From Crambe crambe (taxonomy: Eukaryota > Porifera > Demospongiae > Poecilosclerida > Crambeidae), in NCBI GenBank assembly GCA_963924555.1, contig OZ004598.1, positions 2,504,501-2,568,500 on the forward strand: a stretch of DNA of 64,000 nucleotides, written 5' to 3'. Both the position numbers and the translations under genes were made by a program. The notes under the pieces are model-generated. The model ran no database searches. It saw only the letters and a list, made by a program, of their open reading frames with translations, and was not told the origin of the DNA. Shown here piece by piece: positions 12,236 through 23,200 of the stretch. The first letter of the stretch is position 1, and every line of letters starts with the position of its first letter.

Positions 12236-12541
12236 TTGGCGAGCGAAGCGAGCCACTCTCTGGACGGGAGCTCGAGATGTATATACGTGCGTCAAAAAAA
12301 TTCATCATTGCGCATGCGCTGAACCAATTGCTCATTTTAATATTGATTAGCAAAAATTAATCTTGTGAATTTGACTATAGTATGGAGCCACCAAGGGGTA
12401 AAAAGAGGGGAAAAAGGAGACAGAGAAAGAGATAAGAACTTGGCTGGACGAAAGAAATGCATGTGCCCCTTCCACTGCATGTCACACCCAATATGTGCAT
12501 GAGGACATAACTTCACATTATCAACATTGCTTCGCTCGCCC
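12236..12541. mobile_element. Short TIR element, copy 2
   Basis: Same ends as the 7201 element: TTGGCGAGCGAAGCGAGCC at 12236 and GCTTCGCTCGCC at about 12530-12541, with GGGAGCTCGAGAT and GCGCATGCGC just inside the left end. The interior otherwise differs from copy 1, as expected when only the ends are conserved. Confidence 0.65.
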
Positions 12542-12929
12542 AACAACGCTTTACAAGCGATTCCTAGTTGTTATTGTTAGCTATGTACATAGCTAGGAAT
12601 TGGGTACTTCTCTTCTACTGTCTAGCTACGTACGTAGAATCATAGACTATAGAGGTTCCAGCTCAGGGCGTTGAAGAAATTTTGAAAAGAAGCGGTAGCC
12701 ACAGTAGGTGAGAGCTTTTAGCTGTTCGATTGAAAGCAATCAATATTCAGGAGACTCTGTTGGCTTGCCTCCTTGCATCATAAGGCTGTATAATTCGAGA
12801 AAATTTATGTCAAAAAATTGATCGAAGCATTGCTGAGTAGGAAGTGCTAGTTAGTATGTGATAATTCGTAACTTTAATTCGTATCCATAAAAAGATTACT
12901 TATTAAATAAAGGAATGCCACTAAACAAC

Positions 12930-13601
12930 TGTTAGTTCTGAATTTATATGGTCCTCCACGTTTGTGTGGTAACTGTGGCGAGTGGACTAGTATTGGTCCC
13001 ACTAATTGGAGACTTATAACTTCACCTGTGGTCGATCAACCATTGGTAGTAACTCTATCTTCACATGTGATTCAGCCTTGTTCCCATCGAATGGTCGCTC
13101 TTACTCTCACGTATGTGGAAGTATCATTGGATATCAGAAAGGCTCTCCTGATGCTTTTTCCCCATCAATTAGTGGAAATCCTGGATTGAAGAGAGTGTAT
13201 ACGGTATCTCCCTCACACATGGTGCTGCTGTGCAGGCTCACGACAGCTCATTTGGTCATTTGTGACTTCAGGACATGAAACTGCTCTATCCACTCCCAAT
13301 AGGTGCATAAATACGAACTCAAGCTGGCCATATCAAGTTCCATCTTTTGTTGGCAACAATTACTTTTGCGATACTGGAAATGCTGGACCAGAAGTGATTT
13401 GAGATTTAATGACCCACTGAGGGAAGGACAAGGCTGTGGTCCTACTAGTGAGTTCAACACCCACCCCTCCATGGTTCTGTATGACACTGCAACAGCCTAC
13501 AAGTGATGATATTGAGTTGCGCATCTGTTCCGATCAACATCATGATACTGATGAAGATACCCTTGTAAATCTCATTGATATAATATATGTCATGCAATAG
13601 A
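12930..13601 (+). pseudogene. Broken copy of the 14.8-kb secreted-protein gene
   Basis: Nucleotide match to the minus-strand gene at 14762-15709 over most of its length. It starts at the equivalent of residue about 75 (TATGGTCCTCCA) and ends with an ATGCAATAG like the parent's end. It lacks the parent's block around AFLNMTDPSQQC, has a small deletion after CCTGTG that shifts the frame, and further shifts later. Words such as GYQKGSPDAF, SISGNPGL and SNWPYQVPSF can be read in alternating frames. It has no signal peptide. Inverted orientation relative to the parent suggests a local inverted duplication. Confidence 0.85.
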
Positions 13602-14761
13602 ACTACAGCTACCTATACATAGTAAAAGCTTGTTTCAAACTTTTGGACCTACTGAAGTTGACCATGCTCTAAGCCAGCTGCAAGAGAGGTGACCTTCATG
13701 ATGCACAGAATGTTAGATATGAAACAAATTACACTGCATTGATGTAGCAGCATGTACATCAGTTAGTATAAGACTACAATGTTGTATTCTTGATCAACTA
13801 GGTGTGGTTGTGGATGAATTAATCAACCCAAACCAAATGAACTTAGCTATGGGATGAGAAACCAGGATAGCTAGGTATGTATATATACATAACCTGAAAT
13901 AATTACTAACTAATCATCCTTAACAACTTCATTGTGCTATATATGTACGTACCCACTATGAGACTCATTTAGGTCCCCCCAAAAGTGAAAGCTTTTCCAG
14001 TGGTGAACGTATAGCTACGTAGTTGCTACTTTATGTTATAGCTACTCATCTGCCTCTATAACCATACTCCACCACCCCACTTCCCTCCCACACCACACAC
14101 ACAGTGACATACACACATGCACACACGTACGTATGCATGTATCAAATTACTTCTGATCCATACATCCTTGAAGGGAATTGATGCATGCAGTTATGTATGG
14201 GATTTCAAAAAAGCTGGGGGTACCACAATGAAGCAATCAAAAGAGATGGGGAAAGCATTATAGCTATCTACCCTTAATAATGAAGAGAAGAAGAGAGTAT
14301 ATGGAACTAGAGGCCTGTGTGTTCACCCCCAGTATAGATAGCTATAAGTGGGTGGCAATATAGCTAGATGCATATGAATTAATCTGCTACACCTCCTGAC
14401 CTGGAAGTATTTATTTACTACATTCTAAAAAGAGAGAATGGCCAGCCTTCTGGGTAAGCCAAACACACTGACTGCTTTCAATGGTAGTGCATGAGATTTT
14501 TGGCCTCAATGTATAGCTAGTGATCGTGACTTTGTTTTATTGTCTTTATTGTTGGTATTTTTTATAGTTGTCCTTGAAAAAATCCGGCGTAGGAACAGTG
14601 TGGTCACAGGACCAGGGCCCACATGAATTTACTCGAATAGCTTTATGTAAAAACTGTATTGGCAAAGCAAAATAGCACAACTATCTATACATTCAATATT
14701 TTTAACTACTGTGTTCAGTAGCATGTCCAAAAACTAGCTAGCTAGCTGTAGTTCTATTGAT
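13602..14761. other. Spacer between pseudogene and secreted-protein gene
   Basis: No gene seen. AT-rich with short CA-rich stretches (about 14090-14130) and TAGCTAGC words. Confidence 0.5.
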
Positions 14762-15709
14762 TTACATGATGTATATATCAATGAGATTTACGAGAGTATC
14801 TTCATCAGTATCACGATGTTGATCAGCACAGATGCGCAACTCAATATCATCACTTGTAGGTTGTGGCAGTGTCGTACAGAACCATGGAGGGGTGTTGAAC
14901 TCACAGCAAGCATTAGTAGGACCACACCCCTGTCCGTCCCATAGAGGGTCATCAGGATACACAGAAATTCCATTCCATCCTGGTCCAGTGTTTCCATTAT
15001 CACAGAAGTAGTTGTTGCCAATGAAAGATGGAACTTGATATGGCCAATTAGTGTTAGTATTAGTGCAAGAACATGTGGCGAGAAGATCATAACTTGGATC
15101 GGTTTCATACACTGCAGACACAAATGACCAAATGTGCTGTCGTGAGCCTGCAGCACCATGTGTAAGGGAGATACCATTGATGTATGCACTCTCCAAGCCT
15201 GGATTTCCACTGATTGATGATCTAAAAGCATCAGGAGAGCCTTTTTGATATCCAATAATTCTTCCACATACATGTGAGTAAAAGCTACCACTCAATGAGA
15301 AAAATGCTGAATCACATGTGAGGATAGACTGACCACCAACAGTTGATCGACCACAGGCTCTGACTGGTGAAGTTATGAGTCCCCAATTAGTGGGACATTG
15401 CTGAGAGGGATCAGTCATGTTCAGGAAGGCAATCCTAGTCCACTCTCCACGGTTACCACATGAACATGGAGGACCATTATATATACGATCTAGTTCAGGA
15501 TTCACTATATTGTCTAGAAGATTTTGGATTTCTTGCTCTGTGGCATTTCTTTGTGCATTCATCACCTCAGCAGAAGGACAGACTCCAGATGTTGTTCCAT
15601 CAACCACAGCTGGAGAGACTACAGCTGGAAGTGCAGAATTCTGCTGAGAAGTGCAAAAATAAGCATTCACCAAAATGAAGAAAATAAGAGAAAACATTGT
15701 CAGGATCAT
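14762..15709 (-). CDS. Secreted cysteine-rich protein, sponge/cnidarian-type family of unknown function (315 aa, intronless)
   Basis: The first Met is followed by a strong signal peptide (LTMFSLIFFILVNAYFC). A Ser/Ala/Val-rich linker and a short helix (residues about 48-78) precede a cysteine-rich domain from about residue 80 to the end. Landmarks: GPPCSCGNRGEW, AFLNMTDPSQQCP, RACGRST, SHVCGRIIGYQKG, SLTHGAAGSRQHIW, CSCTNTNTNWPYQVPSF, CCEFNTPPWFCTTLPQPT, DDIELRICADQ and a C-terminal DTLVNLIDIYIM. I associate this combination with a multi-copy extracellular family in sponges and cnidarians; that is recall, and I know no assigned activity. At least fourteen Cys point to a disulphide-rich fold. 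A TATA box lies about 75 nt upstream. A broken paralogue lies at 12.93-13.60 kb. Confidence 0.9.
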   Translation of the reverse strand: MILTMFSLIFFILVNAYFCTSQQNSALPAVVSPAVVDGTTSGVCPSAEVMNAQRNATEQEIQNLLDNIVNPELDRIYNGPPCSCGNRGEWTRIAFLNMTDPSQQCPTNWGLITSPVRACGRSTVGGQSILTCDSAFFSLSGSFYSHVCGRIIGYQKGSPDAFRSSISGNPGLESAYINGISLTHGAAGSRQHIWSFVSAVYETDPSYDLLATCSCTNTNTNWPYQVPSFIGNNYFCDNGNTGPGWNGISVYPDDPLWDGQGCGPTNACCEFNTPPWFCTTLPQPTSDDIELRICADQHRDTDEDTLVNLIDIYIM

Positions 15710-15782
15710 TATAGCTAATCGCAGAAAGTTGATTGTTGACCAGACACCAAGTTGTTTTGTGGACTCAACTAACTAGCTAGCT

Positions 15783-15790
15783 ATTTTATA
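15783..15790 (-). promoter_or_regulatory. TATA box of the secreted-protein gene
   Basis: Minus strand reads CCTATAAAATAG, 75-80 nt before the ATG at 15709. Confidence 0.6.
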
Positions 15791-17037
15791 GGTGTAGAGG
15801 ACCTAGCATTCCTTGCTATATCCCATCGCAAGTCCTGCCGGTTCTATCACCTGACTGTAACTTTATCTCTTTATGGAGCCATAATTAAAGCCACCGAAGA
15901 CACCTGACATGTCATGTATTACTCTTAACACATTGCATCTATAGCAAAAACTAATATATGACTTGCACAAAAATAAAACTCATTAGCTATATACACTCAG
16001 AAATCCTTTGAGGGTTATTAGAGAGTGTGGAAAGAAAGAAGGAAAGAAAGAAAAGAAATAGCCATAATTATTAGCCATTAGCTAATCTTCACGGAAATCC
16101 ATTAGCTATAATATCTCCAAGTCTTGCTATAGTACTCTAAAACCATTATTCTAAACCAGAAACGAATTAGCTACATAGCTATGTGTACTCGAATATCCTT
16201 TGTTTTTGGAGAGTGTACTCAAAAAATGTCCCATAGAGAATAGTTACTGTAGTGGTGACCATATCGCATAGTCATAGCTATCACATAGTCATAGCTAATT
16301 GTTAAGGCCGAAGGGTGTGGGAGTCTTAGCTGAAGCTGAATATGAACTCAGTACATGACTTGATGTGTCCTTTACTGTTCCATAGATTATAAGAATATAG
16401 CTAGACTCTGAAGGTTTTTGTGACCAGTGAGCTGAATGATTTGAGTCTCAGGTATGTTTTTTGTTGGTAAGTGCTGATTTTTCATGCCGAATGGTTTGTT
16501 TTTTCCCCCAGTTACTCCTGCACTACATGCCATTCTCTTCATAATTCCCATTTTCTGCCATTTGTACCACAGATCATCACAAAAGGCTTTGTAGTTGATT
16601 GCTAAAATAATCTTCATTAACTTCTCATCAAATTTGACACTGTCGCTCGTGCGAGGAAGACACGTGGCCGGCTGAGCTCGAGTCCTTCATTGATCTGCCC
16701 TAGACCGGGATCAGCAATGAGTTCTTGCTCGTTCTCGTCAAGATTTTTCTCTAAGCCCAAGAATTGTAATAGACTGGTGAGCTCATATAATGGAGGGTAG
16801 GTAGATATTATCACATGGCATATGGAGAGGTGACAGTATAGTACTAGGTGGAGTATTTCAGTTAAGTATTAGTCTGTCTTCCAATTTGACTTTGGGTTAG
16901 GTAGCTGACTTGACATCTGCCTGCCTGTTTCTTTGCCATTTCATGTACTCATCTGAATGATCAGTGTTGATTTCCAGAGATCCTTTCTCAATTTTCATTT
17001 TTCCTGAATAAAGATTTTACTATTATTGTTCCTATAG
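15791..17037. other. Spacer upstream of AARS exons
   Basis: Should hold the AARS promoter and its first exon, which I could not identify. A GAAA-rich run lies near 16031-16058. A recombinase scrap lies at 16387-16617 on the minus strand. Confidence 0.45.
16387..16617 (-). pseudogene. Crypton-type tyrosine recombinase C-terminal fragment
   Basis: The 76-residue frame contains WYKWQKMGIMKRMACSAGV, TGGKNKP and NIPETQIIQLTGHKNLQSL. The GHK.(V/L)QS block after a helix and the AGV(T/S)G.K box are the end of the Crypton-derived recombinase fold (KIAA1958/ZMYM-like). The expected catalytic H..R in the K.NHSAR box reads KPFGM here, so the copy is dead or its frame is damaged. Confidence 0.55.
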
Positions 17038-17280
17038 AAACATCTGTGGCCATATTCCTCCATTCCATCACCATCAAACCACACCTCATACTATTGCTCC
17101 ATAACTCGATTCTATTCCACTGCTGTTCCGAAGCAGAGCCCTCCCTACTTGAAGAGTCAGGAAATCAGGACCCTATTTATAAACTATTTCTTGGAGCGCC
17201 AACATGATTACATACATACGTCATCCACCATACCTCATCATGACCCCACCCTCCTGTTCACTAATGCTGGCATGAATCAG
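17038..17280 (+). CDS. AARS: AARS exon a (presequence-like part and motif 1 region)
   Basis: Acceptor TTGTTCCTATAG, donor GTCTGT, 81 codons in phase 0. It runs from a basic, Ser/Tyr-rich leader ([11 protein letters not shown]) into [17 protein letters not shown] and [12 protein letters not shown], the start of the aminoacylation domain. It contains no in-frame ATG before the domain, so the start codon must be on an earlier exon. Confidence 0.9.
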
Positions 17281-20200
17281 GTCTGTTGCTAAATAGGCAG
17301 TCACCTTGCAACCAGAACTGTGGCCTTCTCCTCCCAGTTTAAGCCAATCTTGCACTGTTTCATAGCAATTTCCCCTGGTCCATTCTGAAAGTTACTAACA
17401 GATTAATATTTCTTTCCTTCTCCTCCCAGTTTAAGCCAATCTTCCAAGGAACCATGGATCCAAACAGTGACTTTGCCAAACTCCGTCGTGTGGTGAACTC
17501 TCAGAAGTGCATCCGTGCAGGGGGGAAACACAACGACCTGGATGACGTGGGCAAGGACACTTATCACCACACCTTCTTTGAAATGCTCGGCAACTGGAGC
17601 TTCGGAGACTTCTTCAAGGTATATGCATGTACAAGTTAATGTAGTTAGCATTGACCCTTTGGCAGCAAAGGGATATGCTATTGCATGCACCTGTTATGTC
17701 ATAGCTAGCAATAGCTTGATGTGTGATGATAGTTGATATGTATAATAGCCTTCTAAAATGAGAGTAATTACTTTCTAAACGAGAGTAATCGCTTTCTAAA
17801 TGAGAGTAGTTGGAGATTTCATACCCCACGCAAAGTGTAATGCAGTATAGTTACATACACTGATCTTATGTTGATGTCATGGCCGTAATTCGTAATTCTG
17901 AATGGGTGTGGCTTTTCAGTGCCTTTTAATAATACAGTATATGAAGTACATTTGATTGTATGTTGCTGCATTTGCTGATATGTTGATGTATATGATAACT
18001 TTCTAAATAATGCACACTGAGCTACTTGATTTGAGATTTAGAAATTGAGATTATTCCAAGTCAGAGGATGGCATAGTAGATTTTCTTGATGACAGCCTTC
18101 TAAAATGAGAGTAATTACTTTCTAAAACGAGAGTAATCGCTTTCTAAATGAGAGTAGTTGGAGATTTCATATCCCACGCAAAGTGTAATGCAGTGTAGAT
18201 ATGGAGCAAATTACATACACTGATCTTATGTTGATGTCGTGACCGTAATTCTGAATGGGTGTGGCCTTTCAGTGCCTTTTAATAATACAGTATATGAAGT
18301 ACATTTGATTGTATGTTGCTGCATTTGCTGATAATTGTTCGATAACTTTCTAAATAATGCACACTGAGCTACTTGATTTGAGATTTAGAAATTGAGATTA
18401 TTCCAAGTCAGAGGATGGCATAGTAGATTTTCTTGATCAAGCAGTATCTGGAAGATTTCTCTCCAACAAACTTACAACTCGTCTGTTCCTAAGCTACATA
18501 CACAAAAGTCAATTATCCAAATCAACTCTCCTCCATATCCTCTCACTATTCTTGTCTTCCCCTTTCCTGTAGCTATGTAGTCTTTTTTTTTTTTCTTTCT
18601 CCCTCTTTCGTCATGACTCCTAGCAGGGTACTCATGAAGGCAGTTCCTAATGGAGGTATGTTACACTCTCATCACATTGGCCCCGATAGTGACTGTCAAT
18701 AGTGGGAATGGTACAAGATCGTGCTTCAAAGTGACTACGAAGGCAAGAAGCTACTACAGATTAGATGATTTGTTCGAAGCATTCCATCAAGGCAATCTTT
18801 ACCTCAATCCCACCTCTTTGGCCAGATTTGCTCCACGTATACACCAGATGACTGTCCATCTTAGCTTTGACAGATATACACATTCTAAGACGGAAGATAT
18901 CCTTTACAGGTGCACTATCCGGCCTTATTCTACCATAGGAGGGGGCAGGTTGCAAGTTCGCCCCTGTTTCTATCGTCCTAGTTGGTTGACTAGTGTGGTT
19001 TATGTTGGAGCTTCATATAGAGACAGGCATACTCGCTATGTTCATAGATTCTAGACCTTGTGGAATTTGGTTTCATGCTTGCCTTCAACCTGGACCCTAG
19101 CCTCGTCCCCAGGCTCTCGCGCACGCACAGAAGGGGGGAGGGGAAGAAAGAGAGCCTGGTACACACTGATTGTAAATTTCATCACGTGCGACTCCTGCTG
19201 CCCGGCGCGTTATCTCGTTATGACGCGCGATGATGCTTCGATGTGCTACAATTAGAAATAGAATTAGAAATAGATTATTTGATCTACCATCAGGGGAGAA
19301 ACTACCAGTACAGCGCAGCTCTTGGAAGTGTCAAGTTGGTTATACTGGTGTTCCATCACAAAAAGGAGGATTTCATAACATAGGCTCTTCCCCAAAGCCA
19401 GCTGCTTCCTTCGTAAACGGCTCTGATCGACAGATGCTGCTCATCCTTCAAGGAGAGATCGCTAACCTTCCAAATCCGTCGTCTTCAAAACTAGCACTGC
19501 TACTAGCACTAGGAACACTAGACACTGCCATTGTTGATAAATGACATCTTTCGTATTATGCATTTGTACGTAGATATATGGTAAAATGAACCGAAGAATT
19601 ACGAAAATTCTCAGATTTCTGTGAAAAACCTGAGCATGCACAGTCAGGGTGTACCAGGCTCTGCGTGCGGGAGAGCCTGGGGGACCCATGTATTTCTTGA
19701 CCCCATGTATGTATGCATGTAATTCTGTAATCACCACATGCCTTTATATGTTCATGTGTATGTGCAATTCTTGTGTATGTGTTAATCCCTGTTCCCTCCC
19801 CACATGTTCTATGTGTCGCCTGTCATCAATGTCTTAGGTGTGTGTGAATAATTATGTTGTATGTGTCGATGAACTCAGGTTCCAGAACCTTCCATGGCTA
19901 TTCTATTTATAGTGTGTGTTACTCTGTTTAATTAGATAAAGGAATTATCCACCTCATTTTTGTCTGGTACTCAAGTGAATAATAATTTAATCGTTATCTA
20001 TTCCTGATCCTGCGCTGGACATAGACAGAATCCTGGTGACAGTAACCCTCTCATGTGGCGGCAACTGGCAGAGCTTAACCCCTCCAGCTCATCCCCCCAC
20101 ACGGTCCATAATATTGTATATCTTTATTGGTAGGTTGAGGCTATAAACTGGGCCTGGGACCTGTTGGTGAATGTGTACAAGGTTCCCAAGGAGAGGATGT

Positions 20201-23200
20201 ATGCCACCTACTTTGGAGGAGACGAGGGTCTGAAGCTGGAACCAGACTTGGATGTCAAACAGATTTGGTTGGATATTGGGTAAGGCCCCTAGTGTTTAGT
20301 GGAAGGAGATTGGTGATTCCAGTGGATTTGATAGTGCAGTCCCAGCACTTCTCATGCCTCAGTTCTTCACTATAAGCCTCTCTTTCCTTCCCCTTGACTT
20401 CTCCACCTTCATTATAGGTCTCTTTTCCCACTCCACTCCAGCTTTCCCAACTCTGTTACCATTAGCGTCTTTCTCCTCGGCTCCTTCACCATAAGGTTCT
20501 TCCCCCTCAACTCTTTCACGATAAACCTCTTTGAATTGTCTAATTAATCTAATTAAACTCCTTCCCCCTGGTTTTCTCCCCCTCAACTCCTTTATGATAA
20601 ACCTCTTTGAATTGTCTAATTAAACTCCTCCCCCCCCCCCCCCCCCCCCTTTTCTGCAGCATTCCTCCCAACAGGGTTCTTCCTTTTGGGACTCGTGACA
20701 ACTTCTGGGAAATGGGTGAGCATGTAGTGCTATAATGTGTCAGCCTATTATAGGGTGTCTGATCCTGAGAATAAGCCCTTAAAAAAAATGTGTGATAGCT
20801 GCTGGGGGTGGGGTCCACTGTACATGGGTGGGATAACTGGGCATTAATTGGAACTCATATGGTGTCTGGCTTGCTCAAATTATGTGGGTATGGCTGAAAG
20901 TGTAGAGGTAGACCTCAAGCAAAATGCTACCTGTTAAACACGTGTTCAAATTGTATGTCTTGTTATTTTGATTGAGCACTTTGTCAAAATTTGATCACTA
21001 TAATTAACCCTCTGCGCATGCGCAAGGTACTCAGTTTGTCTGTCTGGCTGTCGACCATTACCTACTCCATCTAGACTACACTATAAGGGGAGTTGATTAG
21101 AGCAACAGCATGAATCTCATAGCTAGCCGGAGTGACAAGTCTACAAAGGCGGCCTTATGCATTTAGCTAGCTACTGTCTTACCTACATGCTTAATCATAT
21201 CTGTGCAGTTCTCCAAGCAGTATATTTGTACATGCAGTGCCTGATGATAATGAGAATGTGGAGTCTGTAGTACAGACACTGCTAGCTACCTCAACAGTGT
21301 GGAATGCTTTATAGATGATTGATTCAAAATAAAATAATACTCCTCATCAATGATCTGCTCAATATCTGCAGATACATACACAATTATGTTATTGTGCACA
21401 GAGGGTTAGCACTTCACTGCTTTTCATTTGTTGATGAAGCTCGACACTTCTTTCTTCCTGGTAGGGATATCTTGAAATGGCAAACTTTAAGCATACTTGG
21501 GTCATAGTGGAAGTGAAAGTATGTGCATGCATGGTCTATCAAGGGCAATAGTAGCAAGGTTCTACTGAATAGCTTGCCAAGTAAGTGTGGAGGTACTGGA
21601 ATGGGTCATGGGGAGTATTTGGGCAAATCATAGTTGCCATGTTGAAGGATAGCAACTTTATTAATACTGCAAATTATAGTATTATCAATATCAATATTTT
21701 CAATACTTGGTAAGGTCATTATCCAATCATTATTAAAAGCTAACAAGTTCAGCTAATACTTCAATAGCAAGACCTAACATAGTGTTTAGTTATACACTTC
21801 CTATACAATATAGTTTTATGTTCAAATCTGTATGGCTTTATGCCAACATAAAGAAAAGCATGCTAAGAAGTAGAATCCAAACATTTCCAGCTGAAGACAG
21901 CAAAGCTGAGTTATCACAGCAAACTATTGAACAGTTTGTCAAAATTCAATCAATATAATTTGTTAATGAAGCGTGACGCTTGTTTCTTCCTGAAGACCTT
22001 GGTTGGTTACACATATCTCCAAGTAGAAAGGTTTTCATGGCATCTGCAAAATATTGGCAATTTTGAGTAAAAAGATTGTACTTTTTGTTCTGCCAGCTAT
22101 TAGCGAATTCAGTTGCATCTTCCCAAGTGCAGTAACTGGATCCAACAATTTTAATGCCTTTACTTTTAAGATTCTTACCACCCCTATATTTATACTCGGG
22201 ATCAAGAACATCCAAAATTTGTACTCCATACAATCCAAACTCGTAGGTGAAGCCACGAAATGTAATAAACTGATGTTCTGGTTTCAGATGAGACTCACGT
22301 TTCCTCGATCCTGAAATGCCCAACTTTGCATGACCCAGCCTAACTTTATATTGCCCTGGAAAAGATCCTTCAAAGCAGTCATCTTCCATGCGTGTATGAG
22401 GATTAATACAAATAGTGCTCCGAGTACAACGCTGCGCTCTAGGCTTGCATATGTCATCAATTGGGCAGTAAAAGTTCGTATTTTCTAGACCACATGTCTG
22501 ACGTGCTTTAGGTGCTCTATAACTAGAGCTAGAGCTTAGGCTTAGACCAGAATAAGCAATCACCAAAAACAAAATAATCAATTGCTTAGCCATTTATAGA
22601 ATAGCTACCAAACTGTTAGTAAATGATCTTAGCTACTTCTCTAATAGAAATCTAGCTATGTATGCAAGACCTTTTAAATACTATATGGTGATTAATTCAC
22701 AGGTATTCTAGTGAAATGAGATTTACGACTTGTATTTCTGGTAAATCTGGTTTAGTGTCTGGTGTAATAGGATTTATGACTTGTGAAATGTCTGGTGAAA
22801 CAAGATTTATGACTTATGAAATCATTTTGTGTCTCTGATAAAACAAGATTTATGGCTTTATTTCTGACTTCATGTCTCTCTTGAAACAGGATTAATGACT
22901 GTTGATTACCAAAATTGGATTTCTCAGAATTGACTGAACATCAGCTCCAATATATATATATAACTTCATACAATATAATATCTACCATAGGTGCAAACTT
23001 TAAATTCCATAGATTATAGGTTGTTTGATTTTCAGTTGGTTCTCTTGCTGACCTGATATGTGCATGACTCTGATTCATTGTTTGGGGGACAAATCAATGA
23101 GTCTAGGGGGCAGGAGGCAAGGCTTATGAAATGTCCCCCAAGATTTGCACCTACATTTAACCTGCCACACCCCTCTTTGTTTTATAGGAGAGACGGGTCC

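Noticed and set aside
18600-18720. ADGF/adenosine-deaminase start ([11 protein letters not shown])
   Set aside because: Only one short phrase resembles the P-x-G-x-x-x-H-x-H box; the frame stops soon after and nothing downstream fits.
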